Assembly (NCBI GenBank): GCA_900546735.1
Contig: URDW01000084.1
Coordinates: 1 to 9,201, forward strand
Reading direction: 5' to 3'
DNA: 9,201 nucleotides
DNA from: an uncultured Oscillospiraceae bacterium
GTDB taxonomy: Bacteria; Bacillota; Clostridia; Oscillospirales; Acutalibacteraceae
How positions within the stretch are numbered: position 1 is the stretch's first letter; each line of letters starts with the position of its first letter. A program made the position numbers and the translations under genes. A model generated the notes under the pieces. The model did no database searches. It saw nothing but the letters and a program-made list of their open reading frames with translations, and was not told the DNA's origin. Of the stretch, positions 5,911-9,201 are shown in pieces.

Positions 5911-6555
5911 ATGCACATGAAGACCAAGGCGAAATACATTTTTGCCGCGCTTACGGCACTTTTGTGCGCCGTTTCATTTACGGGGTGCACGGCGGACCAC
6001 ACGCCGCCGCGGGAGCACGGTTCGTTCAAAGCGCAGGCAGACCACATGATGCGCCACTTTAGCGACCCGAAACTGCTGGCAACGGTAAACGGCCACAAAA
6101 TCACCCAGGTAGACCTGGACAGCTACGGCATCGACGGCCACTACCACACCACAGAAGAACTGGTGCGCTACTACATCACCAGCGACTACGCCGAAAAGGC
6201 AGGCCTGCAGCCCAGCGCAAGGGATGCAAAATGGCGCGCAGAAATTTTGAACGGCATGCGAAACGACAGTGAGCTGACCGACGCCTACTGCCGCGAGACG
6301 TACGGCGTGCCGCTGGAGGTCGTGATTTCCATCAGCTTAAAACGCTTTGACCAGATCGCCATGCACGCCGCATACACCGAGGCGGTGATCGACGAGATCA
6401 GCGGCGGCAGCTGCCCCGAAAAGCACCCGCAGCTGGCAGAAGTGTACGAGCAATATTTGCAGGACAAAACCAGCATTTCCGCTTTTCGCGCCGTAGAGGA
6501 GGCGCACTACGAAATGATCGCCGCCGGCTACGATGTAAAGATCTATGCGTGGTGA
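5911..6555 (+). CDS. Putative lipoprotein with a SurA-N-like segment
   Basis: The 214-residue protein has a basic N-terminus, a hydrophobic core (about 9-23) and a lipobox-like F-T-G-C ending at Cys26, so it is probably exported and lipid-anchored on the outer face of the membrane. Phe at the -3 position is atypical, which lowers certainty of lipidation. Residues 57-73 (ATVNGHKITQVDLDSYG) resemble the start of the SurA/trigger-factor-like chaperone N-domain, and the rest is predicted helical and rich in acidic and aromatic residues. No rotamase (PPIase) domain follows, unlike PrsA or SurA. The start at 5911 is preferred over the ATG at 5917 because GGGAG (5900-5904) is 6 nt upstream of it. 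The 49-bp gap from the regulator gene holds no promoter, so it belongs to the same operon. Function unknown; a substrate-binding or chaperone-like role is only inferred. Confidence 0.8.
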   Translation: MHMKTKAKYIFAALTALLCAVSFTGCTADHTPPREHGSFKAQADHMMRHFSDPKLLATVNGHKITQVDLDSYGIDGHYHTTEELVRYYITSDYAEKAGLQPSARDAKWRAEILNGMRNDSELTDAYCRETYGVPLEVVISISLKRFDQIAMHAAYTEAVIDEISGGSCPEKHPQLAEVYEQYLQDKTSISAFRAVEEAHYEMIAAGYDVKIYAW

Positions 6556-6617
6556 CCGGCGGCCCTGTACAAAAAGAGCAAGAGGAAGTTTAAACCACAG
6601 AAAAACGGGAGGATGTT

Positions 6618-7385
6618 ATGGACACAAAGAAAAGCCTGGCCCTGGTGCTGGCCGCCGTGCTTGTCCTTTTATGCGCCGGCGGCGGTGCGGCAGCGGCGCA
6701 CTTTGCAAAAGACGCAAAGGAAAACAAAGCCCTGTTTTTGAACGAGCTGCGCGCACTGGAAACAGCCGCAGCGGCAGAGCCGTTTGCAGACGACATCTTT
6801 ACGGCGGCCCTGGAAAAGCAGGCGTGCACCGGCGACTGGGCCAAAGCCGAAAAGGCAGCCAAGGCCTGCCTGCGCGACGTGCACAGCTGCTTTGAAGAAA
6901 TGCAGACCGTGCGCGTCTACTACGACTTCTTCTGGCTGATCACAGGCGACAACATTGTGGAAGACGGCCCGGACTTTGAAGCATCTTTGGCGCAGGTCGA
7001 CACGGCTGCGGCGCGCGCCGGCGAAGTCCTTGCCCGCACCGAAACGCTGCTTCGCCCCGAAACTGTGCGCAGCTACCTGGCCGGCGCCAATGTGAAAAAG
7101 CCGTGCGAAACGCTGTTTGAAGAGGCGTTTGCGCAGCCGATGGACACCAAAAGCCGCGAGATCCTTTCCAAAATGCAGGCTATATACGACAGCTTTATGC
7201 AGCAGGCAGAAGCGTGCCGCACCATTTTAACGTATTACCGCGACCATCCGGACGGCTGGCTGATAGAAAACGGCGCCGTTTTTGTGTATGAAGACGCCAT
7301 GGCAGGCTTTGACACGCTTGCGCCATATATACAGCTGATCTACGACAACCCGCCCGCCCCGCGGACGGCCGACCCACGATTTTGA
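6618..7385 (+). CDS. Membrane-anchored helical protein of unknown family
   Basis: I do not recognise a family. The 255-residue product starts with MDTKK and one hydrophobic segment (about 6-27), then a soluble, alanine- and glutamate-rich, mostly helical region that should face outside the membrane. The segment contains Cys19 but Leu precedes it, so it does not form a lipobox; an uncleaved anchor or ordinary signal peptide is more likely. Further cysteines at 70, 84, 91, 163 and 200 could form disulfides if exported. Aromatic-rich patches occur at 100-108 (VYYDFFWLI) and 205-214. GGGAGG at 6607-6612 precedes the ATG by 5 nt. It follows the lipoprotein gene by 62 bp without a visible promoter, and its TGA overlaps the Shine-Dalgarno sequence of the DUF4153 gene, so it is probably a partner of that membrane protein. 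Confidence 0.8.
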   Translation: MDTKKSLALVLAAVLVLLCAGGGAAAAHFAKDAKENKALFLNELRALETAAAAEPFADDIFTAALEKQACTGDWAKAEKAAKACLRDVHSCFEEMQTVRVYYDFFWLITGDNIVEDGPDFEASLAQVDTAAARAGEVLARTETLLRPETVRSYLAGANVKKPCETLFEEAFAQPMDTKSREILSKMQAIYDSFMQQAEACRTILTYYRDHPDGWLIENGAVFVYEDAMAGFDTLAPYIQLIYDNPPAPRTADPRF

Positions 7386-7398
7386 AAGGAGAAACCTG

Positions 7399-9081
7399 AT
7401 GCAAAACTTTTTACAAAAAATCCGTTCCTTCCCGGCAAGACAACCGCTTTTTTCAGCCGCAATGCTGATTTTTGCCGTCTTTTTTACCGAGTGTGTACTG
7501 TTTGGCGGGCTGCACCTGGCGGCGGCCGTGCTGTTTTTGGTGTTCGGCGCCGTTACCAGCCTTTGCTTTTTGCGCAAAAAAACGACCGACCTGCCGTTTT
7601 CCACCGCCTGCGCCGTACTGGCCGCGATCGGCTCGCTCACTTTTGTCCTGAACGACAACGGCCTGATCAGCGCGCTGCTGTTCTGTTTTTTAGCAGCGCT
7701 CTATGCGGCATGGGCCAGCGCGTTCGCACCGCGCATTACGGAAAACCGCGGCAGCTGGAAATACCTGGCCGGCCTGGTGCGCCTTGGTGTTTTGCAGCCG
7801 CTTGCGCAGTGGCCGGAGGCATGGCGCATGCTGCTGATGCCGTTTAAAGAGCGAAAAAGCCGCCGCACACGCGACATCGTGATCGGGCTTTTGATCGCCG
7901 CACCGGTGTGCATTGTGGCCATTGCTCTGCTGGCCTCGGGCGACGGGGCGTTTTCCGAAATGCTGTCACAGGCCTGGGACCGCATAGCCGACGTGGACCT
8001 GACCGTGCCGGTCAAGATCGTGCTGGTGGCGCTTTTCTGGCCGCTTTTTACCGGTTTTGTACTGGGCGTACGCCGGCCCGCAGCGCAAAAAAAGAGCGCG
8101 CCCCGCGCTGACACGCCGGCCGGTGCAAAACCGCGCCGAAGCGGCGTGCGCGTGCTTTCGCCCACCGTTTCGGTCACCGTACTCGGCGCACTGTGCTTTG
8201 TTTACCTGATCTACCTGATCTCGCAGCTTTCCTACTTTTTCTCGGCGTTTGCAAGCCTGCTGCCCGACGGCTACCAGTTCAGCTATGCCGAATACGCGCG
8301 GCGCGGCTTTTTTGAAATGTGCCTGCTGACCGTGATCAACTTTTCCCTGCTCTGCGCCGCGCTGCTGTTTACAAAACGAAACGGCAAAAAGGTCAGCCGG
8401 GCGCTGCAGGCGGTTGCCTGCGCGGTGTGCGCCTTTACGCTGCTGTTTATTGCCACCTCGCTTTCCAAGATCATGCTCTACGTTTCCTCCTACGGGCTGA
8501 CGACGCTGCGCCTGTACACCGCCGTGTTTGACGGCATGCTTCTGATCTGCACCGTGTGCCTGTGCATTCACCTGTTTTTGCCGAGATGGAAATATATGCG
8601 CGTGATCCTGATCAGCGTATCGGCCGTTTTCATCGTATTCGCCCTGGCCGACGCCGACCGCATCATTGCAAGCTACAACACCGGCCGTTATCTGAACGAC
8701 ACGACCCAGGCGACTGAAATAGACATCGATTACCTGGACACGCTTGACAGCGCCGCCGTGCCTTACCTGGAAAAAATATATCTGGCCCGCGACACGCGCA
8801 CCGACCGCTTTGCCGGGCAGCGCGATGCGTCGGCCGCCCTGCGCGTTATGGCAAACTGGCGCGACAAGCTGTGCACGGTGCAAACCGAAAACGGCAAAGC
8901 CACCGGCTACGAATACAAATACATGACCTCGCCCACCAAGTTCTGCCTGAGCGACTACCTGGCCGTGCAGGTGCTGGAACGCAACCTGAACGCGATAGAG
9001 TCGTTTTACGCCGACCAAACGGCCGGCAGCGGCACACCGTACGTTGACCCCACGGTACAAATGCGCATGAACAGCCTTTAA
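7399..9081 (+). CDS. DUF4153/DUF4173 polytopic membrane protein
   Basis: A 560-residue integral membrane protein with about eleven hydrophobic segments (roughly 18-35, 38-57, 68-84, 88-109, 159-180, 204-224, 258-284, 304-324, 336-356, 376-394, 400-418) and a soluble C-terminal domain from about 420. Features typical of the DUF4153/DUF4173 group are FSYAEYARRGFFEM (294-307), YVSSYGLTTLRLYT (361-374) just before a membrane segment, and the DADRIIASYNTGRY ... IDIDYLDTLDSAAVPYL run (418-457). A basic, Pro/Ala-rich linker (225-250) separates two membrane halves. Biochemical function is unknown for the family. AAAGGAG overlaps the previous gene's stop, 8 nt before the ATG, so the two genes are translated in tandem. 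It is the last gene of the operon. No truncation or frameshift seen. Confidence 0.85.
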   Translation: MQNFLQKIRSFPARQPLFSAAMLIFAVFFTECVLFGGLHLAAAVLFLVFGAVTSLCFLRKKTTDLPFSTACAVLAAIGSLTFVLNDNGLISALLFCFLAALYAAWASAFAPRITENRGSWKYLAGLVRLGVLQPLAQWPEAWRMLLMPFKERKSRRTRDIVIGLLIAAPVCIVAIALLASGDGAFSEMLSQAWDRIADVDLTVPVKIVLVALFWPLFTGFVLGVRRPAAQKKSAPRADTPAGAKPRRSGVRVLSPTVSVTVLGALCFVYLIYLISQLSYFFSAFASLLPDGYQFSYAEYARRGFFEMCLLTVINFSLLCAALLFTKRNGKKVSRALQAVACAVCAFTLLFIATSLSKIMLYVSSYGLTTLRLYTAVFDGMLLICTVCLCIHLFLPRWKYMRVILISVSAVFIVFALADADRIIASYNTGRYLNDTTQATEIDIDYLDTLDSAAVPYLEKIYLARDTRTDRFAGQRDASAALRVMANWRDKLCTVQTENGKATGYEYKYMTSPTKFCLSDYLAVQVLERNLNAIESFYADQTAGSGTPYVDPTVQMRMNSL

Positions 9082-9097
9082 CGCCTTTCCTCCAAAA

Positions 9098-9122
9098 AAG
9101 TGCTTCGTTTTCCGAAGCACTT
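9098..9122. terminator. Hairpin after the five-gene operon
   Basis: A 10-bp perfect stem (9098-9107 with 9113-9122) with a TTTTC loop, 16 bp past the DUF4153 stop codon. A6 enters the stem, but on the plus strand the stem ends in CACTT and the repeat begins immediately, so no U-tract is present. On the minus strand the same stem is followed by TTTTTT. It looks like a terminator whose plus-strand U-tract has been replaced by the repeat. Confidence 0.7.
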
Positions 9123-9201
9123 CAGCGTGTCGAAAAAGGCATAACGGCAACAAATTATACAGCCCGACACGCTGATAGACTGTCAAAAAGACGAGTTGGA
9201 T
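9123..9201. repeat. Dispersed intergenic repeat, copy B (cut by the window edge)
   Basis: Matches copy A at 3177-3255 over its whole visible length (67 of 79). It shares the 10-bp inverted repeat (9123-9132 with 9165-9174) and the invariant loop word. Most differences cluster in the seven bases at 9140-9146 of the loop; the others are largely paired changes that keep the stems intact. Like copy A it starts on the base after a terminator-like hairpin. Confidence 0.85.

Noticed and set aside
7966..9186. Long minus-strand open frame (406 codons) opposite the DUF4153 gene
   Set aside because: Arg/His/Gln/Val-rich shadow of a membrane-protein gene; it starts inside the dispersed repeat and has no family motif or Shine-Dalgarno sequence.
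1..9201. CRISPR array, transposase, integrase, phage or toxin-antitoxin genes
   Set aside because: No regularly spaced direct repeats and no recognisable proteins of these classes; the small XRE protein pairs with a DUF2975 membrane protein, not a toxin.

Overview
The window looks like chromosomal DNA from a low-branching Gram-positive anaerobe, probably a gut Clostridia (Oscillospirales/Ruminococcaceae type). The reasons are GC-rich coding sequence set between sharply AT-rich promoters, strong GGAGG-type ribosome binding sites on every gene, TTGACA-type promoters, a YoaS/YozG-like gene pair, and a cytoplasmic GH95 glycosidase. The taxonomic placement is inference from style, not from a marker gene.

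Layout. Positions 1-1869 (minus) hold the first 623 residues of a GH95 alpha-L-fucosidase-type glycoside hydrolase, cut off by the left edge. A 409-bp divergent intergenic region (1870-2278) contains an AT-rich half with a candidate minus-strand promoter and a GC-rich half with nested inverted repeats. Positions 2279-3070 (plus) encode an ADP-ribosylglycohydrolase (DraG/ARH family). It converges on a class-3-type aldehyde dehydrogenase (3498-4913, minus). The 427 bp between them hold three terminator-like hairpins and one copy of a dispersed repeat. From the AT-rich divergent promoter region 4914-5189, an operon of five plus-strand genes runs to 9081: DUF2975 membrane protein (YoaS-like), small XRE-type regulator (YozG-like), a lipoprotein with a SurA-N-like segment, a membrane-anchored helical protein of unknown family, and a large DUF4153/DUF4173 polytopic membrane protein. 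The window ends in a hairpin followed by a second, truncated copy of the dispersed repeat.

How the genes fit together. The three genes on the left are single-gene units: plausible cytoplasmic fucoside (or related sugar) hydrolysis, removal of ADP-ribose from protein or metabolites, and aldehyde oxidation. They show no sign of forming one pathway. The five-gene operon is coherent: two integral membrane proteins, two extracytoplasmic anchored proteins and one regulator, with short gaps and Shine-Dalgarno sequences overlapping preceding stop codons. This suggests an envelope-associated unit under its own XRE regulator. Its promoter carries an 11-bp inverted repeat flanking and touching the -35 box, a good candidate operator.

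The least explained signals are the dispersed repeat, whose two copies differ by paired substitutions that preserve base pairing and which abuts terminator hairpins at the point where a U-tract should be, and the GC-rich structured segment before the ADP-ribosylglycohydrolase gene. No rRNA, tRNA, CRISPR array, transposase, prophage gene or known riboswitch class was recognised.
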